Positions 8,754 to 18,807 of a stretch of DNA of 64,000 nt are shown here, one piece after another. The notes below the pieces were generated by a model. The model was given only the letters and a program-made list of their open reading frames with translations. It searched no databases and was not told where the DNA came from. Position numbers and translations under genes: made by a program. Source of the DNA: Cohnella phaseoli (GTDB lineage: Bacteria > Bacillota > Bacilli > Paenibacillales > Paenibacillaceae); NCBI RefSeq assembly GCF_003386235.1, contig NZ_QRDZ01000025.1, positions 1 to 64,000 of the forward strand, given 5' to 3'. The stretch's first letter is position 1, and each line of letters starts with the position of its first letter.

Positions 8754-9737
8754 TTATGGTAAACGAATCAGACCTAGTTCCCTAACAGAGTCGGCCAGAG
8801 GCCGGCTATCCAGCGGATACTGTTCGCCGTTCAAGCGATCCAAAGCCAGCAAGGCCGCTCCGACGACCGGCTCGTAGACCGAATGGATAATCCGAACGCT
8901 TGGAAAATGTCTCTTCAATTCTTCCTCCACCGTCGTCCTTAGCAACGGAGAACGAGCCTTGAAGAGACTGCCCGACAAGACGATCTCCGCCTCTTGTGCC
9001 GGAACGCCATAATGCCGAAGTCCGGCCGTCACGTATTTCGCATTGCGTGTGCCGAACTCGACGATGAGACGGACGGCAACCTCGTCTCCGGCTTCCGCCG
9101 CCTCGAAGATAAGCGGCACGAGATGCTTGCGCGAGCCCAGCTTGCCCTGAATCCAACCTTCCATCAGCTCGTCCGTATTGTCCAAGCCGTAGCGACCGAG
9201 AATCAGCCGTTTCAAGTCGGTCGCCCGCTCCAGCCCGACCTCCGAATCGAGCGCGGCTCTCAGCGCCAAATTGCCCAGCGCCTCCCCGCCCGAATCTTCA
9301 TCCCGGATATGGTAGCCGTAGACGAAGGGCGGCGCGCCCTGCCGTACGACCGCCGCATTCGTGCCGGTTCCGATACAGAGCACGGCTCCGGTCGCGGACG
9401 AAGTACCGGCGCGATAAGCGATGATACAATCGTTCTCGACTCGCACGTCCGGGATTCCCGTCGCGGCGATCAACGCCTCGCGCAGCAGCTCGTATTCGTA
9501 CGGAAAGTCGGCGCCCGTCATCCCCGAGTGAAGACAGAGAACGTCTGCCGGCGCCGCGTTCGCGCGTTTCAGCGCCTCGCCGATCGCCTCGGTTGCCCGC
9601 TCCATACTATGGGCCATGCCGTTCGAGCTATGAAGACTTCCATCCGCGTATCCCGCGGAGAGCAAACGTCCTTGGAGATCGGACACGACGGCGACTGTCT
9701 TCGTACCGCCTTGATCCAATCCGATGATGTATTTCAT
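8754..9737 (-). CDS. BadF/BadG/BcrA-type kinase (N-acetylglucosamine kinase-like)
   Basis: About 327 aa from the ATG at 9737 (a GTG at 9746 is an alternative; the ribosome site is weak for both). ASKHA-fold ATPase: phosphate-1 motif GLDQGGTKTVAVVSD at the N-terminus, HSGMTGADFPYE, the phosphate-2-like GAVLCIGTGTNAAV, and the C-terminal adenosine motif IVLSGSLF. This family contains N-acetylglucosamine and glucosamine kinases. It is cytoplasmic, ends 28 bp before the GH4 gene, and would phosphorylate the imported amino sugar or disaccharide with ATP, supplying substrate for GH4 and the NagB-like enzyme. Confidence 0.82.
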   Translation of the reverse strand: MKYIIGLDQGGTKTVAVVSDLQGRLLSAGYADGSLHSSNGMAHSMERATEAIGEALKRANAAPADVLCLHSGMTGADFPYEYELLREALIAATGIPDVRVENDCIIAYRAGTSSATGAVLCIGTGTNAAVVRQGAPPFVYGYHIRDEDSGGEALGNLALRAALDSEVGLERATDLKRLILGRYGLDNTDELMEGWIQGKLGSRKHLVPLIFEAAEAGDEVAVRLIVEFGTRNAKYVTAGLRHYGVPAQEAEIVLSGSLFKARSPLLRTTVEEELKRHFPSVRIIHSVYEPVVGAALLALDRLNGEQYPLDSRPLADSVRELGLIRLP

Positions 9738-9839
9738 GTTCAACACCCGCTAACTCGTTATGGCTTTTGTTGCGTAACTTAAGAATACCCTCCCGAGAGG
9801 AAGGGTTCTTCGCCAATACGACTAGGGACTAATGCAATC

Positions 9840-10700
9840 TTACTGCTTTTGTCGGCCTTCCCGGACTTGACTCGGCGTACGGCCGACATGGGTCGAGAAC
9901 ACCCGATTGAAATTGGACAGGTTATGGAAGCCGCACTCCGCGGCGATGTCGATGATTTTGCGTTCCGTGGATTCCAGCAGCTGAATCGCTTGTCCGATTC
10001 GAATCTGCAGGCAGTAATTGAGAGGAGAGGTGCCGACCGTCTGCTTGAAAATCGCGCTGAAGCGCGACGGGCTCAGATGGGCGATATCGGCCAATTCTTG
10101 GAGCGTCCAGGCGCGGACCGGATCCTCGTGGATCGCTTGCAGCACGGATCGCGCGAGCGATTGCTTCCCGCGAAGCCGCGACGCGGAACCGACCGGCGCC
10201 TTGGAGAAATTGCGGTTCACGTAGGCCAGAAACCGCGCGAGCTGCGCTCGCATAACGGCTCGATAGGAATCGGCTCGCGTTCGGTATTCTCGCTGCATGT
10301 CCAGCAAAAGCCCCCGAAGCTCGCCGATAGCCGGATTATCGCGGTCGAGCAAATTGTCGAAGCGGATATTCATCTCCGTGAACGGGGCAAGAATATCCGG
10401 CTCGTAGCGCTGATCGGCGGCGAACAGCGCCGAGTCGAATACGGTAACCTGCAGCACGAGGTCCCGCGTCTCGAACGCCCGGTGCAGATCGTTCGGCCCG
10501 AGCAGGATAATGTCTCCTTCGCGCATCGTGTAGGTTCGGCCGTTGATCAAATAAATGCCTTCGCCTTGCTTGACGTAATTGATTTCCAGACTGTCGTGCC
10601 AATGCAGCCGGTTGAAGTCAGGCACGACACCGATATTGTCGCTCACCTGCAGCGGGAACGACTTGGACAGATCGAGCCAATCCCTTTTAATCGTGCCCAT
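9840..10700 (-). CDS. AraC family transcriptional regulator with cupin sensor
   Basis: 286 aa. The N-terminal cupin-like ligand domain (NRLHWHDSLEINYVKQGEG, then YTMREGDIILLGPNDLHRAFE) is followed by a C-terminal AraC helix-turn-helix pair (WTLQELADIAHLSPSRFSAIFK and IIDIAAECGFHNLSNFNRVF). GGGGGA lies just before the ATG. It is the first gene of the leftward amino-sugar series, 103 bp before the kinase, and probably controls that operon in response to an intracellular sugar. The ligand is unknown. Confidence 0.92.
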   Translation of the reverse strand: MGTIKRDWLDLSKSFPLQVSDNIGVVPDFNRLHWHDSLEINYVKQGEGIYLINGRTYTMREGDIILLGPNDLHRAFETRDLVLQVTVFDSALFAADQRYEPDILAPFTEMNIRFDNLLDRDNPAIGELRGLLLDMQREYRTRADSYRAVMRAQLARFLAYVNRNFSKAPVGSASRLRGKQSLARSVLQAIHEDPVRAWTLQELADIAHLSPSRFSAIFKQTVGTSPLNYCLQIRIGQAIQLLESTERKIIDIAAECGFHNLSNFNRVFSTHVGRTPSQVREGRQKQ

Positions 10701-10943
10701 CTTTCCCCCAGCCTTTCATTACAGGATCGAATAACTCCAACAATACTATAGCCGATCTTAAGAAATCAATGTCCGCCGCTTGGCGGATTCCCTTTTACGC
10801 ACGGCCAATTCAGAAATTCATGGCTTCTCCAACAAATGTACGAATCTCCCCCGTCTTTCGTCTTGTCCGGCAAACCGTCCGGGACATATTTATAGTTCAG
10901 TACAACGTATTCAACTCATTTGAGACTGGAGTGTTCCAAGAAC

Positions 10944-11390
10944 ATGGCGATTCAAAGAACATCAACAGCAAGAAAGTGCAGGAGCAGACCTCATCCTAAA
11001 CCTGCTAAGAGATGTATCATTCCAAGCAGAACCATTCAATTACTCCAGGCTCAAATTCAAGCACAGGCTGAGACCCAGCGGCAACTCGAAGCGCAGTTAC
11101 AAGCACAGGCCCAGGCACAGCTGCAATACCAGACGCAAGTGCAGTCGCAGCTGCAGCAGCAAACGCAAACCCAACAACAAGCTCAAAACCAATTAGCAAA
11201 TCAGCTGCAAACCCAGGAACAAATCCAGCAACAGCATCAATCGCAATTTTTTGCGCAAATTCAAGCGCAAATTCAGGCCCAACATCAAACGCAACTGCAG
11301 TTGCAATCCCAGATGCAATCTCAGTCAGAAAAAACTATCGTTAATATCTGTCGTTGTCACGAACCGCCTCCGCCCCCGCCTCCAACCTGA
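10944..11390 (+). CDS. Glutamine-rich low-complexity protein of unknown function
   Basis: 148 aa from ATG 10944; an in-frame TTG at 10920 is also possible. No family recognised. Three zones: a basic start (ARKCRSRPHPKPAKRC), a core of roughly 95 residues in which nearly every second residue is Gln (47 Gln by my count; AQIQAQAETQRQLEAQLQAQ and similar, with QQQ runs), and a tail NICRCHEP ending in seven Pro and Thr. The alternating x-Q pattern recalls amyloid-like or coiled-coil segments. There is no signal peptide or membrane segment. The ribosome site is weak (GGAG, 12 nt). The reading frame is intact despite heavy repetition, which argues for a real product; a spore-coat role is only a guess. 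Confidence 0.6.
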   Translation: MAIQRTSTARKCRSRPHPKPAKRCIIPSRTIQLLQAQIQAQAETQRQLEAQLQAQAQAQLQYQTQVQSQLQQQTQTQQQAQNQLANQLQTQEQIQQQHQSQFFAQIQAQIQAQHQTQLQLQSQMQSQSEKTIVNICRCHEPPPPPPPT

Positions 11391-11436
11391 ATGAATAGAG
11401 GGTTTCGCAATCTTAGCTGCAATCGTCGAATATCGC

Positions 11437-12918
<1,482 letters not shown>

Positions 12919-13067
12919 CCGCCGCACCTCCGCAATTTAGCCGTTTCAAGGCTATTATAGCAATGCGGTTGGCGAATCCAAGGGCGTAAATGAAGCAGGA
13001 TGTGGACGATATTAAGCCGATATGGTATGTTCCGAGAAGAGCCCTCATCCCTTCGGAGGAATAAAAC

Positions 13068-13856
13068 ATGAATAGCTTCGAACGCGCCACTCTTCACAAC
13101 CTCGTATGCCGATATAATGTCTGCGCTCCCGATTGGGGAGAAAAGAACTGCATATATTCGTTCAACAAGTTTTATTATTTCATTGAAGGCGAAGCTACGC
13201 TCATTATCGGAGGCGATGTCTTCACGCCTTTGCCCGAGGAGCTATTTCTCATCCCCGCGCATACGAAGCACACCTATTTCCACAATCCGCAGAAACCGGT
13301 GCTCAAATACTGGTCGCACTTTAACCTTAATCTGGATCATGAACGGAAGCTGATCTATCATCCGGACACCGTCAGATGCACGATCCCTAAGCCGCGAATC
13401 GTTCCGATCTTCGAAACGTTGGCGCAGACCGATCTTTCTGCGAATCCGCTCGACGCCTTGACCGAGAAAACGGCCTTGCTGCAGCTCTTGAAGCTCTTCT
13501 TGGAACGGGTGGACCTGGTCAAAATATTGCCGGCGAACGAGAACGACTTCTCAAGCAAAATCAACGCCTATATCCGCAGCCATCTTCAAACGGAGATCAC
13601 GTTGGTCGAGCTGGCCAACCTTGTCCATCTTCATCCGAACTATTTTATTAAAGCTTTCAAGAAGCACTTTAACTTAACGCCGATTGAATACGTCAATACG
13701 CTTCGGCTGCAGCGGGCCGCCAAGCTTTTAACGCAACAACCCCATCTGGGCGTGCAGCTTATCGCCGATAGGGTCGGGTATAACGATTATCGCTATTTCT
13801 CCCGTCTGTTCAAGAAGAAATACGGCGTATCGCCTTCACGGTATATGAGGGGCTGA
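13068..13856 (+). CDS. AraC family transcriptional regulator
   Basis: 262 aa, ribosome site GGAGGA before the ATG. The N-terminal cupin-type sensor (KFYYFIEGEATLIIGGDVFTPLPEELFLIPAHTKH region) is followed by two helix-turn-helix motifs (ITLVELANLVHLHPNYFIKAF; VQLIADRVGYNDYRYFSRLF). It is transcribed away from the GH29 alpha-fucosidase gene, so it is likely the local regulator of that gene. It ends 8 bp from the convergent gerKB stop with no obvious terminator between. Confidence 0.93.
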   Translation: MNSFERATLHNLVCRYNVCAPDWGEKNCIYSFNKFYYFIEGEATLIIGGDVFTPLPEELFLIPAHTKHTYFHNPQKPVLKYWSHFNLNLDHERKLIYHPDTVRCTIPKPRIVPIFETLAQTDLSANPLDALTEKTALLQLLKLFLERVDLVKILPANENDFSSKINAYIRSHLQTEITLVELANLVHLHPNYFIKAFKKHFNLTPIEYVNTLRLQRAAKLLTQQPHLGVQLIADRVGYNDYRYFSRLFKKKYGVSPSRYMRG

Positions 13857-13864
13857 GCCCTTTG

Positions 13865-14956
13865 TTAGAGCTTTTTCTTACGAACGGCGTACACGCCCAG
13901 CAACAGCAGCGGAAGCAACAGGCCGAAGGTCGCTCCGTATGGCATCCAAGCATGGGTGTATTCGATGTCGTGCTGCATGTTGGGATGAACGACTAGCGAC
14001 ATGGCGACCATCAGCAGTCCGAGCGGAAACACAATAGATTTGCTATTCTTTAGCCCGAACACTTGCGCCAGGCTCTCGACGGCCCCATAGAAATAAAAAG
14101 TCAGCCTATAAAAAATCGAAATAAACCACATAATGGCCATCACGATTTCGATCCGCTGCAGGAAATGACCGACATTGATTTTTTTGGCGAGCGCGTAGCT
14201 GGGAAAGGTTTGAATGGACGTGATCTCGACGCCAAGCACCAATATGCACAAAGCGATAATCGTGACGATAACGACGCCGCCGATTATCGTCCCTTTATAA
14301 AAAGCTTTGCTCGCCTCCTTCGGCCTATCGACGCAGGAAGGAAAAATCATCAGCAGCACAAACGAAGGGAACGATAAGACGCTAATAAAATATAAGGTAG
14401 CCCATGTTAAGCTATTCATTTTCGTTTCCAGGACGGGTTGAATGCGATCGAACTCGATTTGAGGCGACACAAACACGACCAAAATAATAAACAACACGAT
14501 AAACAATACAAACATCAGCTCTGCGGTACGCGCCAACGTTTCGATCCCGAGCCGGATTCCCATGACGATAATAAGAGCAAATAAAATATTCAGCGACAGA
14601 AGCGGCGTATTCGGCATCGACTGCGTACTCATGAAGTTTCCGATGTAATACAGCAACTCCGAAGAGTTCACGAAGCAAAAAAAAGCGAAGGCGAGAATCA
14701 CCGCTTTGCCAATCCACTTGCTAAGCAGCCACTCCAACTTTTCGACTAATGTTTTGTCCGGAGCAAGCCGGCCGACGGCAACATACAGACCAATGAAAGG
14801 GAGGGAGATTACGGTTCCGATCAGGGGGACGATCCAAGCGTCCTGCTTGGCAATAGCGGCGAGCTCTGCGGGAATAACAAGTATTGGCGTCCCTATGGCG
14901 AATATAGCGACGATCAAGCAGAATTGCCGAACGCTTATTTTTTCCTTCCTGATCAT
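13865..14956 (-). CDS. gerKB: Spore germination protein GerKB (GerAB family permease)
   Basis: 363 aa from ATG 14956, chosen because GGGAGAGG lies 7 nt upstream; the frame is open to 15025. About ten membrane segments (e.g. FCLIVAIFAIGTPILVIPA, LGLLMVAMSLVVHP) ending in KKK, as in the APC-superfamily GerAB/GerKB subunit that forms the germinant-sensing part of the receptor in the spore inner membrane. It is the last gene of the gerKA-gerKC-small gene-gerKB order. Expected to be expressed in the forespore. Confidence 0.92.
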   Translation of the reverse strand: MIRKEKISVRQFCLIVAIFAIGTPILVIPAELAAIAKQDAWIVPLIGTVISLPFIGLYVAVGRLAPDKTLVEKLEWLLSKWIGKAVILAFAFFCFVNSSELLYYIGNFMSTQSMPNTPLLSLNILFALIIVMGIRLGIETLARTAELMFVLFIVLFIILVVFVSPQIEFDRIQPVLETKMNSLTWATLYFISVLSFPSFVLLMIFPSCVDRPKEASKAFYKGTIIGGVVIVTIIALCILVLGVEITSIQTFPSYALAKKINVGHFLQRIEIVMAIMWFISIFYRLTFYFYGAVESLAQVFGLKNSKSIVFPLGLLMVAMSLVVHPNMQHDIEYTHAWMPYGATFGLLLPLLLLGVYAVRKKKL

Positions 14957-14984
14957 GTCCAAGCCTCTCCCTTGTTGCCAGGCG

Positions 14985-15227
14985 TCACCTGCTAATTCTA
15001 AGCGCATTCTCGATGAATCGGCCAACCGGACTATAGATGTAATTGATCCAATCGATTGGATTCGGAATCACGATGTGCAAGCTCAGCGCAATGCTTATTC
15101 CAGTTCCCATGATTAGCAATAGCGAAAAAACCCATAGCTCCCTGATTTGCCTCTTTTTTAGCAAGGGAGGGACCTCAAGAAAAACAAGAAACGCGACCAC
15201 CGCAACGATTCCCGTTAGCGCAAGCAT
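14985..15227 (-). CDS. Small membrane protein in germination operon
   Basis: 80 aa, two hydrophobic segments (LALTGIVAVVAFLVFLEVP; VFSLLLIMGTGISIALSL) separated by a basic KKRQIREL loop, with a short amphipathic tail. It lies between gerKC (8 bp) and gerKB (28 bp) in one transcription unit. Its size and topology resemble the small GerD/GerE-like accessory subunits reported near some Ger receptors; homology cannot be confirmed here. Tight spacing and an AAGGAG site support it as a real gene. Confidence 0.72.
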   Translation of the reverse strand: MLALTGIVAVVAFLVFLEVPPLLKKRQIRELWVFSLLLIMGTGISIALSLHIVIPNPIDWINYIYSPVGRFIENALRISR

Positions 15228-15235
15228 CGGCTTCC

Positions 15236-16435
15236 TTACTCCTTTAAATCGTTGAGGAACGATTCCCCGACTGTCCCGATCTGTCTAATCTTCACGTGAA
15301 CCTTATACCGGACCGGCAGCTCCGCAAAAATATGATCCCAGTCATCCTTTGCCGTCTTCCAATAACCCGGGTTCGCCCGATGCATCGCCACTCCGAAGCC
15401 GAAGATGTCGCTCCTCAGTTTTTTCGCTTTTTGCAGGGCCTGTTCGGAGTGTCCGATCACCATTTGCGCGGTTCTTTTCTCCAGCTCGGCAATCGTCTTC
15501 GTCTTGGTCAATTCCAGCTTGCATTCCACATCCGCTACGTTGGCATCCATATACATCGTCACTTCCGCCTCCGGCTCGCCGTTTCTCACTTTGCCTTTAA
15601 TGCTCGCCTTGGCTCGAATAATTTCGATCCCCAGTCTCCCGCCCTCCGGACAAGACGCTTCAATGACCGTGCTATTCAGCCTGTCGGTAATATTGCTGAA
15701 GCCTTTGCTCTCCGGTTCGTTCAGCCATCCGACCAGCTTATCTTCCCGGAATACGGCGATGCCCTTATATTGCAGCTGCGCTTTCGTATCCGGCGATTCT
15801 AGATTCGTTTTCTTCTTGCCTTCCGCCTCGTCCCCCTGAATGACAATGCCCGTTAAAGCCGCTTGGATTCCGGGATTCACGATATTCGTGATGAGCTCAT
15901 CCAGTTGAACGGATACTGTAGGAGCCCAAGCTTTCTCCGAAACTTCCAGGGACGTAAACATTTTCGTCGCCGGAATTTTCTCAATGGGAGTTAGAACGTT
16001 AACGATGTTATGAGCGGTTGTCCCCTTCGCCACCACGATATAGAAGTCGGTTCGCCCCTCCTGGTCGCGCGACATGAGATCAAGCGTCTTGGCGATCCCC
16101 TGTCTCGCTAATTGCTCGCCGATCACCATAATCCGCAGATGAGCAAAATAAAGCTTACGCGGCGTTACCGTCGTCATTTTGCGGATCGCCCCGAAAACGG
16201 TATCCCCCTTCGCATGAAAGGTCGTAATCGGCGATCGGCCGCTGCTTGTTCCTTTCCCTGTCGCGACTTCGCTGGTATCGACGACTTGAACGGTTACGAG
16301 AAATTGGTCATCCACCCTATCGATCCCGAGCGCCGCTACGATCGCAAGATCGTTAAGCTCGCGGCGATTCCAACAGCCCGTAATAATAGAGGTCAGGAAC
16401 ATTAGAAGCAACAACAGAGCCGTTGTCTTGGTCAC
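15236..16435 (-). CDS. gerKC: Spore germination lipoprotein GerKC (Ger(x)C family)
   Basis: About 399 aa. The signal peptide ends in the lipobox TSIITGCWNRRELN, the hallmark of GerAC/GerKC proteins, so it is a lipoprotein on the outer side of the spore inner membrane. Start: GTG 16435 has GGAGG 7 nt upstream; an ATG at 16456 overlaps the gerKA stop (ATGA) but lacks a ribosome site. Family features include LNDLAIVAALGIDRVDDQF and AHLRIMVIGEQLARQGI. It is the third receptor subunit type, needed for germinant response. Confidence 0.93.
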   Translation of the reverse strand: MTKTTALLLLLMFLTSIITGCWNRRELNDLAIVAALGIDRVDDQFLVTVQVVDTSEVATGKGTSSGRSPITTFHAKGDTVFGAIRKMTTVTPRKLYFAHLRIMVIGEQLARQGIAKTLDLMSRDQEGRTDFYIVVAKGTTAHNIVNVLTPIEKIPATKMFTSLEVSEKAWAPTVSVQLDELITNIVNPGIQAALTGIVIQGDEAEGKKKTNLESPDTKAQLQYKGIAVFREDKLVGWLNEPESKGFSNITDRLNSTVIEASCPEGGRLGIEIIRAKASIKGKVRNGEPEAEVTMYMDANVADVECKLELTKTKTIAELEKRTAQMVIGHSEQALQKAKKLRSDIFGFGVAMHRANPGYWKTAKDDWDHIFAELPVRYKVHVKIRQIGTVGESFLNDLKE

Positions 16436-16452
16436 TGCCAAGCCTCCGCCTT

Positions 16453-18033
16453 TCATGGCTTCGGGGGCTCCGGCTTGGCCTCTTTCGGAGCTTGCTGGCG
16501 ATTCACGTTGTTCTTGTTAATGAGCCGCGGACGGGAGACCAGGGCCCAGTGGGGGAGCCTGAATATCGCATCCCTCTGGTCGGCCATAATCATCGGGGCA
16601 AACGGGCTCATATAGGGAACACCGAACGAACGCAGGCTGCATACATGCAGCGTAAGAGCGAAGATACCAACGATGATGCCGTACAGACCGAAGCTGGCCG
16701 CGAGGCCCATCAGAGGAAATCGCAGCATTCGGATCGTATTGGCCATGCTGTACGATGGAAACACGAAGCTGGCGATCGCGGTCGTCGACACGACGATAAC
16801 CATCACCGCGGATACGATGCTCGCCTCGACTGCCGCTTGCCCGATCACGAGCGTGCCGACAATCGATACCGCCGGCCCGATCGTGCGCGGCATCCGCAAT
16901 CCTGCTTCCCTCAATACTTCAAATGCGACCTCCATCATGATGGCTTCGATGAAGGCGGGAAACGGGATGCCTTCCCGCTGCGCGGCCAAGCTGATCAGAA
17001 GCTGCGTCGGAAGCATCTCTTGGTGGAAGGTCGTGATGGCGACATACAAGGACGGGCCGAACAAAGCGATAAATACGCCGAGATAACGCAAAAGGCGGAT
17101 CAGCGTGCTGACATCGGAGCGATGATAATAATCTTCCGCGGAATGCAGGAAGGAAACAAACAACGCCGGAACGATGAGCACGAACGGTGTGCCGTCTACT
17201 AGAATGGCCACTTTCCCTTCCAGCAGCTCTGCGGCGATCACATCCGGCCGCTCGGAATTGTAGACCGTCGGGAACGGCGTATACGTGTCGTCTTGGATCA
17301 GCTCCTCGATATAGCCGCTTTCCAAGATCCCGTCGATATCAATGCGATCGAGACGATTGCGTACTTCCTCCACCACCTTATCGGCGGCGATTCCCATTAT
17401 GTACATAATTGCGACATCGGTCTGGGTAACGCGTCCGACCTGTCTCGTCTCCAGCCGCAAATTCGGATCCTTGATCTTGCGCCGGACCATCGCCGTATTC
17501 GTCCGCAGGGTTTCCGTAAAAGCTTCTTTCGGTCCCCGCACGACCGATTCGGACGTCGTCTCGGCGATGCCGCGATCTCTCCAGCCTCTTGTTGCGGCCG
17601 CGATCGCGGTCGTATATCCTTCGATCAGAATTACGCTCTCCCCGGATAATAAAGCCTTGTACAGTTCTCCGAAGGAATCGATTTCGTTCAGTTCGCTGGT
17701 CGCCAGAATATATTTCTTTAGAGCCGCCAGCGCATCCGAAACTTCGGGTCTGCCTTCCGAAACAGGCAAGCGGTCGTCGAGCATGGTCGCTTCCAATATA
17801 AAATCGGAGATGGCAAGCTTATCGGCGAGACCGTCCGTATAGAGGACCGCGATAGGGACACCGCTTGCGAGCATAACTTCGCGTATGACGATATCGCTGC
17901 TTCCGCCAAGATCGTTAACGACCGTTCGAACATTATCTTGAAGGCTGGACAGCAGCATCCGCTTATCTGCGGGCTGTTCCTTTGTTCTCTTGCCCGCGGA
18001 CTTGGACCGTTTCCATATCTTATTGTTGTTCAT
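16453..18033 (-). CDS. gerKA: Spore germination protein GerKA (GerAA family)
   Basis: About 526 aa from ATG 18033; an upstream ATG at 18057 has no ribosome site. A hydrophilic N-domain (to about 290), with family motifs such as ESVVRGPKEAFTETLRTN and PNLRLETRQVGR, is followed by 4-6 membrane segments (ALFVSFLHSAEDYYHR, IGPAVSIVGTLVIGQAAVEA) and a Pro/Lys-rich tail. It is subunit A of the nutrient germination receptor and first gene of the operon. A 19-bp palindrome (18045-18063) lies directly upstream of the chosen start. Confidence 0.93.
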   Translation of the reverse strand: MNNNKIWKRSKSAGKRTKEQPADKRMLLSSLQDNVRTVVNDLGGSSDIVIREVMLASGVPIAVLYTDGLADKLAISDFILEATMLDDRLPVSEGRPEVSDALAALKKYILATSELNEIDSFGELYKALLSGESVILIEGYTTAIAAATRGWRDRGIAETTSESVVRGPKEAFTETLRTNTAMVRRKIKDPNLRLETRQVGRVTQTDVAIMYIMGIAADKVVEEVRNRLDRIDIDGILESGYIEELIQDDTYTPFPTVYNSERPDVIAAELLEGKVAILVDGTPFVLIVPALFVSFLHSAEDYYHRSDVSTLIRLLRYLGVFIALFGPSLYVAITTFHQEMLPTQLLISLAAQREGIPFPAFIEAIMMEVAFEVLREAGLRMPRTIGPAVSIVGTLVIGQAAVEASIVSAVMVIVVSTTAIASFVFPSYSMANTIRMLRFPLMGLAASFGLYGIIVGIFALTLHVCSLRSFGVPYMSPFAPMIMADQRDAIFRLPHWALVSRPRLINKNNVNRQQAPKEAKPEPPKP

Positions 18034-18044
18034 ATCGGTCACCC

Positions 18045-18063
18045 ACAAGAATGGCATTCTTGT
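18045..18063. promoter_or_regulatory. 19-bp perfect palindrome at the gerKA start
   Basis: ACAAGAATG, one central base, CATTCTTGT: nine-base arms with no mismatch, 12 bp before the preferred gerKA ATG. It could be an operator or a small RNA hairpin in the leader. The role is not known. Confidence 0.4.
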
Positions 18064-18116
18064 AGCCCAGTATGGTCCTTTACCGACAGTTTTAATCTGG
18101 ATTTTCCCTTGAACGA

Positions 18117-18166
18117 CAAAAAAAGCCGCAGATCGCGCGCGATGTTTCCTTCGCGGATTTACGGCT
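18117..18166 (-). terminator. Intrinsic terminator (minus strand)
   Basis: Stem AGCCG..AAATCCGCG against CGC..GATctGCGGCT with a short loop, followed on the minus strand by seven T (18118-18124 read as A on plus). It lies downstream of the small beta-sandwich gene (18286) and upstream of gerKA, ending the former. Confidence 0.65.
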
Positions 18167-18285
18167 GATTCCTCGTTTCTTTCCTACAATCTGTGTGAGA
18201 AAGTCATCCGGTAGAGCGATGCCCGAAGCTCGAAGGGAACCGGGAAGAAATGCGCATTTCCTTTATAGCAGATGAGGTTTCGGCA

Positions 18286-18591
18286 TTAGGCGGTCACTTG
18301 GAAATGAACCTTCGTCACCGCGCTCTTGTTGCCGTTCGCATCCAACGCGTACAGTTCAATTTCGTAGGTCTTTACCTGTGCCTCCCACGGAATCGCGTAC
18401 GACCACGAGAACGAACGGTCGCCCTCCTTTTTCATCACATCGTAAATTCCGTATGCGGGAATTCGCAGCACCGATCGATCCAGAGCCGCTCCCTCATCCC
18501 CGTACTCGACCGTCATCATCACGCGTTCGCCTCGCTTGCCGACTTCCGGTTTGAAGCTGACTCTAGCTTCCTCATTTTGATTCATGTCCAT
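18286..18591 (-). CDS. Small predicted beta-sandwich protein, unknown function
   Basis: 101 aa, no signal peptide or Cys. The pattern of alternating strands (RVMMTVEYGDEG, RSFSWSYAIPWE, KTYEIELYALDANGNKSAVT, VHFQV) resembles a single Ig/fibronectin-like module, particularly the ending YALDANGNKSAVTKVHFQV. No specific family recognised. A TetR-type operator lies 16-33 nt upstream of its ATG and a tetR gene is divergent, so it is probably repressed by that regulator. Ribosome site GAAAGGGG. Confidence 0.6.
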   Translation of the reverse strand: MDMNQNEEARVSFKPEVGKRGERVMMTVEYGDEGAALDRSVLRIPAYGIYDVMKKEGDRSFSWSYAIPWEAQVKTYEIELYALDANGNKSAVTKVHFQVTA

Positions 18592-18606
18592 TCCCCTTTC
18601 AAATTT

Positions 18607-18624
18607 GTACTGACCAGTCAGTTC
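18607..18624. promoter_or_regulatory. TetR-type operator
   Basis: ACTGACCAGTCAGT at 18609-18622 is a perfect inverted repeat (ACTGAC, CA, GTCAGT), flanked by G and C that also pair. This form is typical of TetR-family operators. It sits between the small gene and the divergent tetR gene, close to the small gene's start, and probably overlaps its promoter. Confidence 0.65.
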
Positions 18625-18807
18625 AATTCAATCATAAGGCGGATAACCCTGTCCTGTCAATGAAAATTGCACATCAAGCAAAAAGGGACGAAGCAGAGGG
18701 CGAAAAGGCGGTGAAGCTGCCCCTGAGCGGGTTTGCAGACACGCCCTAATTCGCGGATATGCTATACTGGGGAAAATAACCGCTGCGCAGGAAGGGACCG
18801 ATCACCG

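Noticed and set aside
7211..8785. Plus-strand 524-aa open frame
   Set aside because: Opposite the NagB-like and GH4 genes; GC-rich DNA leaves the reverse frame open.
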